A DNA stretch of 64,000 nt from positions 6,893 to 70,892 of the forward strand of contig JAFGDP010000012.1 in NCBI GenBank assembly GCA_016932075.1. The letters are read 5' to 3'. Shown here one piece after another: positions 9,048 to 18,068 of this stretch. Within the stretch, counting starts at the first letter, position 1; every line of letters starts with the position of its first letter. The notes beneath the pieces are model-generated. The model was not told the origin of the DNA, searched no databases, and was given only the letters and a program-made list of their open reading frames with translations. Origin of the DNA: Chitinispirillaceae bacterium. GTDB lineage: Bacteria > Fibrobacterota > Chitinivibrionia > Chitinivibrionales > Chitinispirillaceae. The position numbers were made by a program, and so were the translations under genes.

Positions 9048-10316
9048 CTATTTTCCATTACCTGCAGCTTCCTTCCTCTCGCCGTGGGCCGGCAGGTAGA
9101 TGGTCATTGTAGTTCCCTCGCCAAGCGTGGAGCCGCATTCAATATGGCCGCGGTGGTTTTTCATTATAAAATAACACGTTGAAAGCCCGAGCCCTGATCC
9201 GTCCTGCTTGGTCGAAAAAAACGGGTCGAAGATCCGGGGAAGGTGCTCGTCGGCGATTCCGATCCCGTGATCCCGAATAATGATCGCAATATAGTTTCCC
9301 TGTTCGAGTCCTGGATACTCACGCGGCTTGATCCTCCTGTTTTTTGCGATGATATCGAGGGTGCCTCCCGAGGGCATGGCGTGCCGGGCATTGATGACGA
9401 TGTTATCGATTACCTGGACAATCTGGCCCTCGTCCGCTTCCGCAGGCCAGAGACCCTTCTGAATTCTGAAAATTGTTTTGATGTTCGATTCGCCGACCGA
9501 CATACCGACACAGTTTCGCAGAATTCTGCCAATATCGAGCGGCCGTTTCTGCGGCACCCCTGCCTTGGAAAAATTGAGGAGTTGCTGCGTGAGGCCCTTG
9601 CTCCGCTGCAGGGCCATCATCGCCTTTTGCAGATAGACCGCAATGGTTTCGTTATCCTGGCACTGCTCGATGCTGAACTCAATATAGCCGAGCGCAATGG
9701 TGAGCAGGTTCTTGAAATCATGCGCGATCCCTCCGGCAAGCACGCCGATCGCCTCGAGCCGCTGCGCCTGCAGATATTGCTGTTCAAGCCGTTTCCGCTC
9801 TTCCTCGTCTCTTTTTTTCTGCGTGATGTCCCGTATAATACCGACCGTACCGACGAACTCTTTCCGCCCCTGCTTTTTTCTCTCGGTTGCGTCGCGGAAC
9901 ACTCCTCTGGCGCTTACCTCGCCGACCGCGATCAGGGAGCCGTACATGAGCCGCTTGCCGTTCTGCTCCGGCTTCCAGTGCTTGGGGATCAACCGTACCT
10001 CGAGTCCCCTGGTCATGCGCTTGCCGGTCCTGCGCTCATCGAAAATCTTCGGGGCGTTCTCGTCGCCCGTCACCTGACCCTTGATTTTCTCAAGCACCAC
10101 GACACGGCTTACCTTCTCAGCATCATCGGGATGCAGAATAATGCTGAAATGCCGCCCTATAAGCTCGCGCGGTTTATACCCGAGCGTTTCAATACAGCTG
10201 TTGATATAGGTGATGGCGCCCCTGGTGTCGAGCCGGTATACGATATCAGGGATTATCTCCAAAAGCGTGCGGTAACTCTGTTCAATGCGTGTATTACGAT
10301 CAGTAAGTTTAGGCAT
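9048..10316 (-). CDS. PAS-domain sensor histidine kinase
   Basis: Soluble sensor kinase of 422 residues with no obvious membrane segment. An N-terminal PAS domain (about residues 12-130; IIPDIVYRLDTRGAITYINS, then HPDD) with an extended PAC region is followed by a coiled-coil linker rich in KR and E (about 155-190). The dimerisation domain has its phospho-acceptor His near residue 199 in GGIAHDFKN. The HATPase domain shows the N box (VIDNIVINARHAMPSGG), the G1 box (RDHGIGI) and a G2 box (GSGLGLSTCY). The H-D-F-K-N form is common in orphan PAS hybrid kinases. No receiver domain or response regulator gene is adjacent, so the partner must be elsewhere. The signal is unknown. Confidence 0.9.
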   Translation of the reverse strand: MPKLTDRNTRIEQSYRTLLEIIPDIVYRLDTRGAITYINSCIETLGYKPRELIGRHFSIILHPDDAEKVSRVVVLEKIKGQVTGDENAPKIFDERRTGKRMTRGLEVRLIPKHWKPEQNGKRLMYGSLIAVGEVSARGVFRDATERKKQGRKEFVGTVGIIRDITQKKRDEEERKRLEQQYLQAQRLEAIGVLAGGIAHDFKNLLTIALGYIEFSIEQCQDNETIAVYLQKAMMALQRSKGLTQQLLNFSKAGVPQKRPLDIGRILRNCVGMSVGESNIKTIFRIQKGLWPAEADEGQIVQVIDNIVINARHAMPSGGTLDIIAKNRRIKPREYPGLEQGNYIAIIIRDHGIGIADEHLPRIFDPFFSTKQDGSGLGLSTCYFIMKNHRGHIECGSTLGEGTTMTIYLPAHGERKEAAGNGK

Positions 10317-10486
10317 AGCTTCGTACCGTCTGCTGTTTCCTTGTATATTTTATTGTCCCGGAAGGCCCTTTTCTATCACTTTTTCAATGCGTTCCGTTCA
10401 ACCCTCTGCACATTGGGGTGTTTTCATGGTCCTGGATTTATTTTATGGCATTATCTTCCCGCTATTTTTGCAGGAAAGGCTATAGC

Positions 10487-11854
10487 ATGGAGGTCATTGC
10501 GCTCATCCGCCAGTTGATTATCACGCTTAATGAGTACCTCTGGGGATGGCCCATGCTCGCACTCCTTTTCGGAACGCATCTCTATCTCACCGTCAGGTTG
10601 AAATTCCCCCAGCGCTATATCTTCAAGGCAATAAAGCTGTCGATTTCAAGCGATGCGGACGGACATGGCGATGTGAGCCATTTCGGCGCGCTCTCCACCG
10701 CGCTTGCAGCCACCATAGGCACCGGCAACATTGTCGGCGTGGCAACCGCCATTACGCTCGGCGGTCCCGGAGCGCTCCTCTGGATGTGGCTCACCGGCGT
10801 GTTCGGCATCTCCACAAAATACTCTGAAGCAGTCTTGGCGATAAAATACCGGCAGCGGACACCCGCCGGCATGCTCGGCGGCCCGATGTTTGCCCTGGAG
10901 CGCGGCATGAACCAGAAATGGCTCGCAATCCTGTTCTCTGTCTTTACCGCGCTGGCCGCCTTCGGGATCGGAAACATGGTGCAGGCCAACTCGGCCGCCG
11001 TCATAATCAAAGACTCGTTTGCCATTGACAACTGGATCTCAGGGGTCTGCATGGCGGTCCTGACCGGGCTGGTCATCATCGGCGGAATCCGTTCCATTGC
11101 CGGCGTCTGCACAAAGCTTGTCCCGTTCATGGCCATGCTCTATCTTGCCGGATGCGTGATTCTTTTAGGAATCAACGCACGCTACATCTTCCCTGCGATC
11201 TGGCTTATCATCACCAGCGCGTTTTCAATGAAGGCGGCTGCCGGCGGGCTCCTTGGAGCGGGAATGATGGCTGCCATCAGATGGGGCATTGCCAGGGGGC
11301 TTTTTTCCAATGAAGCAGGCCTGGGATCGGCACCGATTGTCGCGGCAGCGGCGCGCACCGACAATCCGGTACGCCAGGCCCTGGTTTCGTCCAGCGGCAC
11401 GTTCTGGGACACCGTGGTCATCTGCGCCATTACCGGGCTTGTTATGGTGACGAGCATCATGAAAAATCCCATGGCGTTTGAAGGGCTTGCCGGCCCGCAC
11501 CTGTCAGCCGCTGTATTCAGCCAGATCCCGGTCATTGGCACAGGAATGCTCTCCCTGGGGCTCCTGACTTTCGTGTTCTCAACCATCCTTGGATGGTCCT
11601 ACTACGGCGAACGGGCCGTCCAGTACCTTTTCAAGAAAAAGGCGATCACCGGATACCGGGTGTTATGGGTCGCGGCGGTGTTTGGCGGCGCAACCGTGAA
11701 AATACAGCTCGTATGGGATTTTGCCGATGTTATGAATGCGCTTATGGCTATTCCGAATCTTGTCTCGCTTCTCTTTTTAAGCGGCGTCATCGTTGCCGAG
11801 ACGAAAAAACACCTGTGGAACAGGAGTCCTGATACGGCGTATGAAGGCGGATAA
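10487..11854 (+). CDS. Sodium:alanine/glycine symporter, AGCS family
   Basis: Inner-membrane Na+-coupled amino acid symporter of 455 residues with about ten helices. Family features include SALSTALAATIGTGNIVGVA near residue 75, the MLGGPMFALERG region, GNMVQANSAA, RGLFSNEAGLGSAPIVAAAA and a C-terminal FVFSTILGWSYYGERAVQYLF. These match the AGCS/DagA group, which takes up alanine or glycine with sodium. The ATG at 10487 follows AGGAAAGG with 8 nt spacing. Upstream in-frame codons lack such a site. The next gene starts only 1 bp after this stop, so the two probably form an operon, though their jobs do not obviously match. Confidence 0.93.
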   Translation: MEVIALIRQLIITLNEYLWGWPMLALLFGTHLYLTVRLKFPQRYIFKAIKLSISSDADGHGDVSHFGALSTALAATIGTGNIVGVATAITLGGPGALLWMWLTGVFGISTKYSEAVLAIKYRQRTPAGMLGGPMFALERGMNQKWLAILFSVFTALAAFGIGNMVQANSAAVIIKDSFAIDNWISGVCMAVLTGLVIIGGIRSIAGVCTKLVPFMAMLYLAGCVILLGINARYIFPAIWLIITSAFSMKAAAGGLLGAGMMAAIRWGIARGLFSNEAGLGSAPIVAAAARTDNPVRQALVSSSGTFWDTVVICAITGLVMVTSIMKNPMAFEGLAGPHLSAAVFSQIPVIGTGMLSLGLLTFVFSTILGWSYYGERAVQYLFKKKAITGYRVLWVAAVFGGATVKIQLVWDFADVMNALMAIPNLVSLLFLSGVIVAETKKHLWNRSPDTAYEGG

Positions 11855-11855
11855 T

Positions 11856-12893
11856 ATGCGCGACAATACGTTCCGGTCGCTGTGGATACGGGTCGCGCTT
11901 TCATGCGTACTGGTAATGCACGCTATCGGCCAGACCGCTCCGGCACAAAAGCGCCTCTCCCCTGCCGTTCATAATTACCGCATGTTTCTGGCTATGCCGG
12001 CCGACACTCCCCTTTCCGACTCCACGCCGGTGGCCTTGCGCAGGTTTGTCCGGAATGACACCGACTTCGTGATGACCGTGAGTCCGATCGACCTTTCAGT
12101 CGACATCAGTGAAATGGAGCGATATACGTGGTATCAGTGCGAATGGCAGGAGTTCCTCCTCCGGTATCGGGAAACCACGTACGGCAAGGCGATTCTTGAA
12201 GCGCGGCTGGCCGTGCTGCCTATAAAAGATGCCGGATTTAACCGTTTTCTTACGTCCCAGGAGGGCATCTCCCTTACCGTTGATCTCTGCCCGTCACGCA
12301 GGCCCCTTGACCGGCACTTTTTCGACACCCTTATCACGGCTCTTGCCGTTAACCAGACGCCGGTCCCGATCGGTATCGCTATTACCGGGACCTGGTTGAA
12401 AACCCATACCGGCGATCTGAAATGGCTCCTGGATCTGGAACGCACCAACCGCATCCATATCACCTGGATCAACCACTCCTACCACCACCATATTCCGGGC
12501 GAAGTGGACTCCTCCGATACCAGCTGCTCAGGAACGGCAATCGACCTCTGCGAGGAGGTTCTGGGGCTTGAACGGTTGCTTATTGAGAAAGGGCTCATGC
12601 CCTCGGTCTTTTTCCGGTTTCCCGGCCTTGTCTCAAATCCAGAATTAATTGTTAACGTGGTATCCTTCGGCGTGATCCCGGTGGGAAGCGATGCCTGGCT
12701 TGCCAAGGAGCAGAAAGCGAAAAACGGCAGCATCGTACTGGTCCATGCAAACGGCAATGAACCCTGGGGTCTCCAAAAATTCGTACGGTTGCTTGCGGAA
12801 AAGCGGGACTCGATCCGCCGAAAAGCCTGGTTTCTCTATGACCTCCGTACCAGCATGATCAAGGCGCTGGACTCAGCCGCGACGGTCCATTGA
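11856..12893 (+). CDS. Polysaccharide deacetylase-like exported protein
   Basis: Protein of about 345 residues. An N-terminal hydrophobic stretch (with SLWIRVALSCVLVMHAIGQTAPA) looks like a signal peptide. The region ISLTVDLCPSRRPLDRHFFDTL opens like a NodB-type barrel (usually TFDDGP, here VDLCPS). Later segments IHITWINHSYHHHIP, a helix EVLGLERLLIEKGLMPSVFFRFPGL and GSIVLVHANG follow the NodB order (H-x-H motif, RxPxG, final LxH). The Asp-Asp of motif 1 is altered, so metal binding and activity are uncertain. A ribosome site (GAAGGCGG) lies just upstream of 11856. The start is coupled to the symporter stop. Substrate unknown. Confidence 0.65.
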   Translation: MRDNTFRSLWIRVALSCVLVMHAIGQTAPAQKRLSPAVHNYRMFLAMPADTPLSDSTPVALRRFVRNDTDFVMTVSPIDLSVDISEMERYTWYQCEWQEFLLRYRETTYGKAILEARLAVLPIKDAGFNRFLTSQEGISLTVDLCPSRRPLDRHFFDTLITALAVNQTPVPIGIAITGTWLKTHTGDLKWLLDLERTNRIHITWINHSYHHHIPGEVDSSDTSCSGTAIDLCEEVLGLERLLIEKGLMPSVFFRFPGLVSNPELIVNVVSFGVIPVGSDAWLAKEQKAKNGSIVLVHANGNEPWGLQKFVRLLAEKRDSIRRKAWFLYDLRTSMIKALDSAATVH

Positions 12894-12900
12894 TAAGCCG

Positions 12901-13719
12901 TCACGGCTCCCTGAACACCTCGGTGCCCACTAAAACGGATGAAAGGGGTGATTTGTTACAATTTTTTTCGTTTTGCCGCATTCTGCAGTAACACGGCGAG
13001 AGGCGGTCCCATGCCTGGGCATCGCCTGCACCGAGAATACGGATATCATCCATGATTTTTCCATCCGCGATCTCGATGACCCGGTCGCACGAGGCCGCAA
13101 CATGACGGTCGTGGGTGACGATGATAAACGTCGTCCGTTCTTCCCTGTTGATCTCCCGCAGCAGTTTCGTGACGCTCTCTCCCGCGTCGGAATCAAGGTT
13201 GCCGGTCGGCTCGTCCGCCAGAATCATTTTCGGCCGGTTCATGAGGGCGCGCGCCAGGGCCACGCGCTGCTGCTGGCCTCCGGAAAGATTGGTCGAACGG
13301 TTGTGCTTCCGCTCCGCGACCCCGACCCGATCGAGCAAGTCCTCGGCCCGTTTTTTCGCCTCGGGTGATACCCTTCCATGCGCAATGCGGTACGGCAGCA
13401 GCACGTTCTCTATTGCCGAATACTCCGGCAGCAGGTGATGAAACTGGAACACGAACCCGAGCGTTTCAGTCCGGAACCGCGCGAGGTCATCATCGGTCAA
13501 ATGGTAGAGGTTCTTTCCCTCGAACAGGGCTTCGCCTGAATCGGGGCGGTCAAGAACGCCGATCATGTTGAGAAGCGTTGACTTTCCAGAACCCGACTGC
13601 CCGATGATGGCGATATACTCACCCTGATCGAGAGAAAGCGAGATATTCTCTAACACCCGCGTGGTAACGGCCTTTCCATAGCTTTTAGTAATATTTCTCA
13701 GGGAGAGATATTCAGCCAT
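12901..13719 (-). CDS. ABC transporter ATPase, LolD/MacB type
   Basis: Cytoplasmic ATPase of 272 residues. Walker A is [12 protein letters not shown] (about residue 38), the Q-loop lies in [21 protein letters not shown], the signature is [15 protein letters not shown], Walker B is [13 protein letters not shown] and the H-loop is [11 protein letters not shown]. The QFHHLLPE form is typical of LolD/MacB ATPases serving FtsX-type permeases. A tail of about 45 residues after the usual end (from DDIRILGAG on) is Cys- and Asn-rich and not conserved in the family as I know it. The start overlaps the permease gene by 8 bp, so adaptor-permease-ATPase form one operon in that order. Confidence 0.92.
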   Translation of the reverse strand: MAEYLSLRNITKSYGKAVTTRVLENISLSLDQGEYIAIIGQSGSGKSTLLNMIGVLDRPDSGEALFEGKNLYHLTDDDLARFRTETLGFVFQFHHLLPEYSAIENVLLPYRIAHGRVSPEAKKRAEDLLDRVGVAERKHNRSTNLSGGQQQRVALARALMNRPKMILADEPTGNLDSDAGESVTKLLREINREERTTFIIVTHDRHVAASCDRVIEIADGKIMDDIRILGAGDAQAWDRLSPCYCRMRQNEKNCNKSPLSSVLVGTEVFREP

Positions 13720-14926
13720 TACGGATCACCTCGATGGGATTGAGACGGCTGGAACGGCGTGCCGGAATGAACGCGGCCAGGGTTCCCGCGACAGTAGCGA
13801 CGGCGATGGACACCGCGAACAGCGACGGCGAAATGCTGAGCGGAAAAAGCGGCGTGCCGGTCGCCTTCGCGGTTCCTGCTAAAAACCCGTTAATGAGCCC
13901 GTATCCGGTAAAACAGCCGGCTATTGAACCGAAAAAACCAAGCAGGGCTCCCATGATCAAAAACACCCTGCCGATAACGGCATTGGTAGCGCCGATCGCC
14001 TTGAGAATGCCTATCTGGCGCGCCTTCTGAATTGCCGATACCGCAAGAACGCTCGCGATACCGAGGGCCACGGCAAGCAGCACGAGCACCTGGATCAGAT
14101 TCGAGGAGCTCGACTGGCTCTGCAACGCGGTAAGAAGCTGTGCGTTGTCCTCCATCCAGTTGCCCCATTCAAGGGAGGGAAAGCGTTCGCCCAGCAGCGC
14201 GGCAATAGCCCGTGCGTTAAATACGCGCGGTACCTGCATCTCAAGAACGCTGACGCCGTTGTCAAGGCCGAGCAGGGTCTGGGCCCTGCCCAGCGGCATG
14301 ATCACCCAGGTCTGGTTGAGCGGTTTTGATTCGAGGTCGAATATGCCGCTCACCACGAACGCGTCACCCACGCCCCCGGAGGTGGCAATCCGTATCGTGG
14401 ACCCGGGCTTGATCCGCAGCTCGCGCGCGATCTCGCTGCCGATGATCACCGAACCGGGAGTAAGATCGGTTGTTCCCTCGGTCATACGCGACCGTATGGC
14501 GTAAATGGAATCGGCCTGTGAAAGCCGCACGCCGCGCAGCTGCACGGGGAGCGACCGTTCCCCCCGGAACATGAAACCGGGCCCTTCCGCGACCGGGGTC
14601 ACGACCGTAAAGAATTTTGTCGCGCCGAGCTGCGCCGCCACCGGCTCCCAGTTGCGCACGGGCCGGTCCCGCTCCGAGCTGGATACGACGCGCGCCGTCG
14701 CAGGCATGGTATCGGGCAAAAGCGACGGCAAGGTGTTTTCCCGCGCGCTTCCCGTGATGTGCGGCGCCCTGCCAACGGTCTTCCTGATCAGGTCTTTCTG
14801 CAGACCGCCGATAAGCGCCGAAAGAAATATCTGCACCGCTATGCCGACGGAAATCCCCACCACAATGAGGAGCGTCTGGATCTTTCCCTCCCGCAAGAAG
14901 CGCAGCGCGACAGAAAGCTCGAACAT
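13712..14926 (-). CDS. FtsX-family ABC permease (MacB/LolC-E type)
   Basis: Inner-membrane permease of 404 residues with the four-helix layout of this family: one helix near the N-terminus (LLIVVGISVGIAVQIFLSALIGG), a large periplasmic domain (about 50-270, with LRGVRLSQADSIYAI and GSEIARELRIKPGSTI), and three C-terminal helices (VLVLLAVALGIASVLAVSAI, then IGILKAIGATNAVI, and a last [23 protein letters not shown]). The final motif is the usual FtsX ending. It should work with the ATPase downstream and the adaptor upstream to extract or expel a lipophilic substrate across the envelope. An outer-membrane TolC partner is not in this window. Confidence 0.9.
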   Translation of the reverse strand: MFELSVALRFLREGKIQTLLIVVGISVGIAVQIFLSALIGGLQKDLIRKTVGRAPHITGSARENTLPSLLPDTMPATARVVSSSERDRPVRNWEPVAAQLGATKFFTVVTPVAEGPGFMFRGERSLPVQLRGVRLSQADSIYAIRSRMTEGTTDLTPGSVIIGSEIARELRIKPGSTIRIATSGGVGDAFVVSGIFDLESKPLNQTWVIMPLGRAQTLLGLDNGVSVLEMQVPRVFNARAIAALLGERFPSLEWGNWMEDNAQLLTALQSQSSSSNLIQVLVLLAVALGIASVLAVSAIQKARQIGILKAIGATNAVIGRVFLIMGALLGFFGSIAGCFTGYGLINGFLAGTAKATGTPLFPLSISPSLFAVSIAVATVAGTLAAFIPARRSSRLNPIEVIRNG

Positions 14927-14929
14927 GGT

Positions 14930-16135
14930 TCAGTCGCTCTTTTCCAGTACGACCTTTGCGTTGTTTTTAAGCGATAATCCGAAGAGAACGGTATCACGGT
15001 CTTCAAGACCCTCTGAAATGAGCAGCAGGGCGCTGCCGATGTCCCTGGCCGTCACCTCGCGCAACTGCGAACGGCCGTTTGACAACACGGACACGAAACT
15101 CCTGCCGTTTTTCTGCGCCACAAACCGCTTCTCAAGCGCAATGCCTGACGGAATGGTCCCGATAATAATCTGCGCCGATACGGTCTGGTCAGGGATGAAC
15201 ACGGAAGAACCGCCGTCAATTGAACACTTCACCGTGGCCGTACCGCGTGAAGCGTCAATCACGGGCACGATTTCCCGTACCCGGGCATCAAAGGTGCTGT
15301 CGGGAAGCGACGCAAGCCGCAGGAGCACCTGCTGACCCGCCTTGATGCGATAGACTTCGTCCTCGTCAATCAGGAGCTCGACATGGGTGGTCGTGTCGCG
15401 GGGAAGGAACATCGCCACCGCGGCCGCCGGAGAGACCAGCTCGCCCTCGTTGACCTTGATCTTTACCACGCGGCCGGGTTCATAGGCGCGCAGGCAGGTG
15501 CGCGAAAGCGATATGACCGCCTCGTCAAGTGCTGCCTGCGCCTGCGCCAGCTGCACTTCGAGGAGTTGTTTCTGATTGCCTTTGACCGCGTCAACCGCTG
15601 CGCGGGCGGCCTTCTGCTGCGAAACGGCGACTTCGTAATCGTGGCGGACCCGGTCGAGTTCCTGGGCCGGGGCAGCGCCGGTGGAGGACAACGCCGTATA
15701 TCGTTCAAGCTGCTTCTTCAACAGATCGGTCTTCGAGACTGCCTGTGCAAGCTGCTCTTCGGCCTGGGAAGCATCGGTCGTCGCGACCTTTGACAACGCG
15801 ATGCGCGCCGCCCGCACGGCAATCCTGCGTTGCGCCACCGCGTTTTTTTCTTCAAGGTTATCGAGCATCATGATGGTATCCCCAATTTCGATGCTTTCAC
15901 CCTCCTTGACCGGTATCCGCGCCACCGTGCCGCCCTTCTGAAACGAAAGCGGCACCACGGAACTGCCTGCGATCCTGCCGCTCGCAAGAACCGTTTCCAG
16001 CACGTCCCGTTCGGTTGCAACCATATATTGAACGCTCGTGGCGCCCCCTCGGCCGGCAATCACGGCAATGATAATAACGATAACGGCGCCAACACCGATA
16101 TACATTCCATGGATCCATTTTTTTCGCGATGGCAT
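14930..16135 (-). CDS. HlyD/MacA-type periplasmic adaptor subunit
   Basis: Membrane fusion protein of about 401 residues. One N-terminal helix (IGVGAVIVIIIAVIAGRGG) anchors it. A lipoyl half-motif (ASGRIAGSSVVPLSFQKGG, then VARIPVKEGESIEIGDTI) leads into an alpha-hairpin coiled coil (about residues 95-190, with AQAVSKTDLLKKQLERYTAL). The beta-barrel and membrane-proximal parts follow (VVKIKVNEGELVSPAAAVAM; FDARVREIVPVIDASRGTAT). The ATG at 16135 has GAGG 7 nt upstream. A TTG one codon earlier is not needed. It is the first gene of the export operon and bridges the permease to an outer-membrane channel. Confidence 0.9.
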   Translation of the reverse strand: MPSRKKWIHGMYIGVGAVIVIIIAVIAGRGGATSVQYMVATERDVLETVLASGRIAGSSVVPLSFQKGGTVARIPVKEGESIEIGDTIMMLDNLEEKNAVAQRRIAVRAARIALSKVATTDASQAEEQLAQAVSKTDLLKKQLERYTALSSTGAAPAQELDRVRHDYEVAVSQQKAARAAVDAVKGNQKQLLEVQLAQAQAALDEAVISLSRTCLRAYEPGRVVKIKVNEGELVSPAAAVAMFLPRDTTTHVELLIDEDEVYRIKAGQQVLLRLASLPDSTFDARVREIVPVIDASRGTATVKCSIDGGSSVFIPDQTVSAQIIIGTIPSGIALEKRFVAQKNGRSFVSVLSNGRSQLREVTARDIGSALLLISEGLEDRDTVLFGLSLKNNAKVVLEKSD

Positions 16136-16198
16136 CAACGCACCTCTCCCGGATAAAGGATGCTGGAATTAAAAAATAACTTCGCGTTGGTTTCGCAA

Positions 16199-16215
16199 GT
16201 ATATGAATAATATAC
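16199..16215. promoter_or_regulatory. Palindrome upstream of the ABC export operon
   Basis: Perfect 6-bp inverted repeat GTATAT-N5-ATATAC, about 64-80 bp before the adaptor start codon. Its place and symmetry would suit a dimeric repressor or an extended promoter element, but no regulator gene is adjacent. Confidence 0.35.
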
Positions 16216-16265
16216 GGCACACCCCTTGTCGATTCTGCCATTCGGGCTTTTTTAGCCTAAAAAAA

Positions 16266-16438
16266 ACAGTTCACCGCAGAGACGCGGAGTACGCGGAGAA
16301 CTAACATAATGAAGATAAGCACAGTAGAAAACCAGAACAAAGAGGCGAAGAACTCGTTTCGGGTGCACTATTTTTGGGGTTGTTTTTCACTATAGTCATT
16401 CTTTCCTCTGCGATCCCGGCGTCTCCGCGGTGCAACTA
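16266..16438. repeat. Dispersed intergenic repeat with imperfect inverted ends (CGCAGAGACGC-type)
   Basis: The left arm (16268-16301) begins AGTTCACCGCAGAGACGC and the right arm (16404-16436) reads, on the other strand, AGTTGCACCGCGGAGACGC. The two arms are imperfect inverted copies about 170 bp apart. The motif CGCAGAGACGCGGAGTACGC is a form I recognise from intergenic regions of many environmental bacterial genomes. The interior carries no open frame with a ribosome site. It behaves like a MITE-like or REP-like element. The remainder of the 16136-16557 gap holds the promoters of the divergent flanking genes. Confidence 0.6.
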
Positions 16439-16557
16439 TCTGCGATTTTTAGGGTTAAAACACTTGCACGGATGACGTCGCATAAACCAAAATTGTAGTA
16501 CCCTGCAGCGGGCAGGGCGCGGTACATTCACCCGTACCCTTGTGCAAGGAGATTTCC

Positions 16558-17868
16558 ATGCCGGAATACAATCCGCTCGTTCCGCTCGTGACCAGCTTCT
16601 TTGAACGCGATATCGCCACCGCAACACACCAGCTGGAAATGATGGAAGAGGGCGACGCCGTACAGACACTGCGTGCACTGCCCCTGCCGCTGGTCGTGAA
16701 CGTTATCAAGCGCCTGCAGGCGAGTTTCGCGGCAACGCTGCTCCAGGACGCTGACGCGGAATTCTTCAACGCCGTCGCCTCCTCGCTTGATCCCCAGTTT
16801 TTCGCCATGATCTTCATGCATCTGCCCGAGGACTCCCGGGAGCGCCTCATGGACGACCTGCCCGAATCACTCAAGGCGCAGGTCCGCGAGGTGCTCACCT
16901 ATCCCGAGGACAGCATCGGGCGGATCATGAGCACCGACTTTCTTTCGTTCAACAAGGACGTTCCCGTCAGCGAGGCGATCGAGCGGATACGCACCCTTGC
17001 GAAAAAGGGATTTCCGTCATCGTACGTCTACGTGGTTGACGACGAAAAGGTGCTGGTGGGAGTGGTGAACATGCGTGACCTGATGCTGGCGTCCATTGAC
17101 GAGCCCATTGAAAAGGTCATGCGCCGGGAGCTCTTTGCGCTCCATTCGTTCATGGACCGGGAGGAGGCGGCGAACGAGTTTTCCAAGCGGCGCTATTTTG
17201 CCGCGCCGGTCGTGGACAGCCAGAACCGCATCATGGGCATCATCAAGGCGGAGCAGCTCATCGCCGGAATGCAGGAGGAGGTGACTGAGGATTTCCAGCG
17301 CATGTTCGGCGCCGGCGGGGACGAACGGACCTTCTCGCCCGTCCTCTTTTCAATCAAGAAACGCCTCCCCTGGCTCTCCGTGAACCTGGGGACCGCGTTT
17401 ATCGCCGCCGCGGTGGTCGGGCTCTTCGAGGACCTGATCGCGAAAATCACCATCCTCGCCGTGTTTTTGCCCGTGGTTGCCGGACAGGGCGGCAATGCGG
17501 GAGCACAGTCGCTTGCCGTGGTCATGCGCGGCCTGGTCATGCGGGAAATACCCAAAAAAGGGGTCCTGCGGCTCATTCTCAAGGAGGGATGGATCGGCAC
17601 CGTGAACGGCGTGATCATCGGCGTGATAACCGCGCTGATCGCCTTCGTATGGCATGGCAATCCCTGGCTCGGACTGGTGATCGGCCTGGGCATGCTGGTC
17701 AATCTGGTGTTTGCCGGCCTGTCGGGCGCGTCGATCCCCCTGCTCATGAAGGCGATGCGGTTCGACCCGGCGCAGAGCTCCAACATCATACTCACCACCG
17801 TGACCGACGTAATGGGCTTTTTCGCGTTTCTGGGATTCGCCGCGCTGCTTTATCCGTTCCTTCTCTAG
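16558..17868 (+). CDS. mgtE: Magnesium transporter MgtE
   Basis: Inner-membrane Mg2+ channel of 436 residues. The N-terminal MgtE_N superhelical domain (about 1-120; LFERDIATATHQLEMMEEG, DLPESLKAQVREVLTYPEDS) is followed by the conserved GRIMSTDF start of the first CBS domain and a second CBS domain (EPIEKVMRRELFAL). A plug helix and five transmembrane helices follow (PWLSVNLGTAFIAAAVVGLF; AVFLPVVAGQGGNAGAQSLA; final VMGFFAFLGFAALLY). The AVFLPVVAGQGGNAG stretch forms the ion pore in known structures. The CBS/N domains sense intracellular Mg2+ and close the pore. The ATG at 16558 has AAGGAG 6 nt upstream. Confidence 0.95.
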   Translation: MPEYNPLVPLVTSFFERDIATATHQLEMMEEGDAVQTLRALPLPLVVNVIKRLQASFAATLLQDADAEFFNAVASSLDPQFFAMIFMHLPEDSRERLMDDLPESLKAQVREVLTYPEDSIGRIMSTDFLSFNKDVPVSEAIERIRTLAKKGFPSSYVYVVDDEKVLVGVVNMRDLMLASIDEPIEKVMRRELFALHSFMDREEAANEFSKRRYFAAPVVDSQNRIMGIIKAEQLIAGMQEEVTEDFQRMFGAGGDERTFSPVLFSIKKRLPWLSVNLGTAFIAAAVVGLFEDLIAKITILAVFLPVVAGQGGNAGAQSLAVVMRGLVMREIPKKGVLRLILKEGWIGTVNGVIIGVITALIAFVWHGNPWLGLVIGLGMLVNLVFAGLSGASIPLLMKAMRFDPAQSSNIILTTVTDVMGFFAFLGFAALLYPFLL

Positions 17869-17926
17869 GGCCCTCCGGGACTTGGTTTTTTCCAGGGCCG
17901 GATGTATTTTTTACACCCGATTTTAA

Positions 17927-18001
17927 GGTCCCTTCGTCTAGTGGTTAGGACACAAGGTTTTCATCCTTGCAACAGGGGTTCGATTCCCCTAGGGACTACC
18001 A
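17927..18001 (+). tRNA. tRNA-Glu (UUC)
   Basis: Full cloverleaf: acceptor GGTCCCT/AGGGACT, D arm GTCTAGTGGTTAGGAC, anticodon stem CAAGG/CCTTG with loop TTTTCAT (anticodon TTC) and T arm GGGGT-TCGATTC-CCCT(A). The CCA end is genome-encoded. Position 1-72 would be a G-U pair. It lies 58 bp after mgtE and is followed directly by a terminator, so it may be read from mgtE or from its own promoter in the short gap. Confidence 0.95.
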
Positions 18002-18040
18002 AAGGCGGCCTGAACCGAAAGACAGGCCGCCTTTGTTTTA
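18001..18040 (+). terminator. Intrinsic terminator after tRNA-Glu
   Basis: A 12-bp perfect stem (18001-18012 with 18023-18034, core GGCGGCCTG/CAGGCCGCC) with a 10-nt loop and a GTTTTA tail. It ends the tRNA transcript. The A-tract on its left lets it also serve the convergent HDOD gene. Confidence 0.9.
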
Positions 18041-18068
18041 TAGTCGTTTGCGCTGGTTTTTTTTGCTC

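Noticed and set aside
9243..10517. 424-codon plus-strand frame over the PAS kinase
   Set aside because: Antisense to a gene with complete kinase motifs; no recognisable domain.
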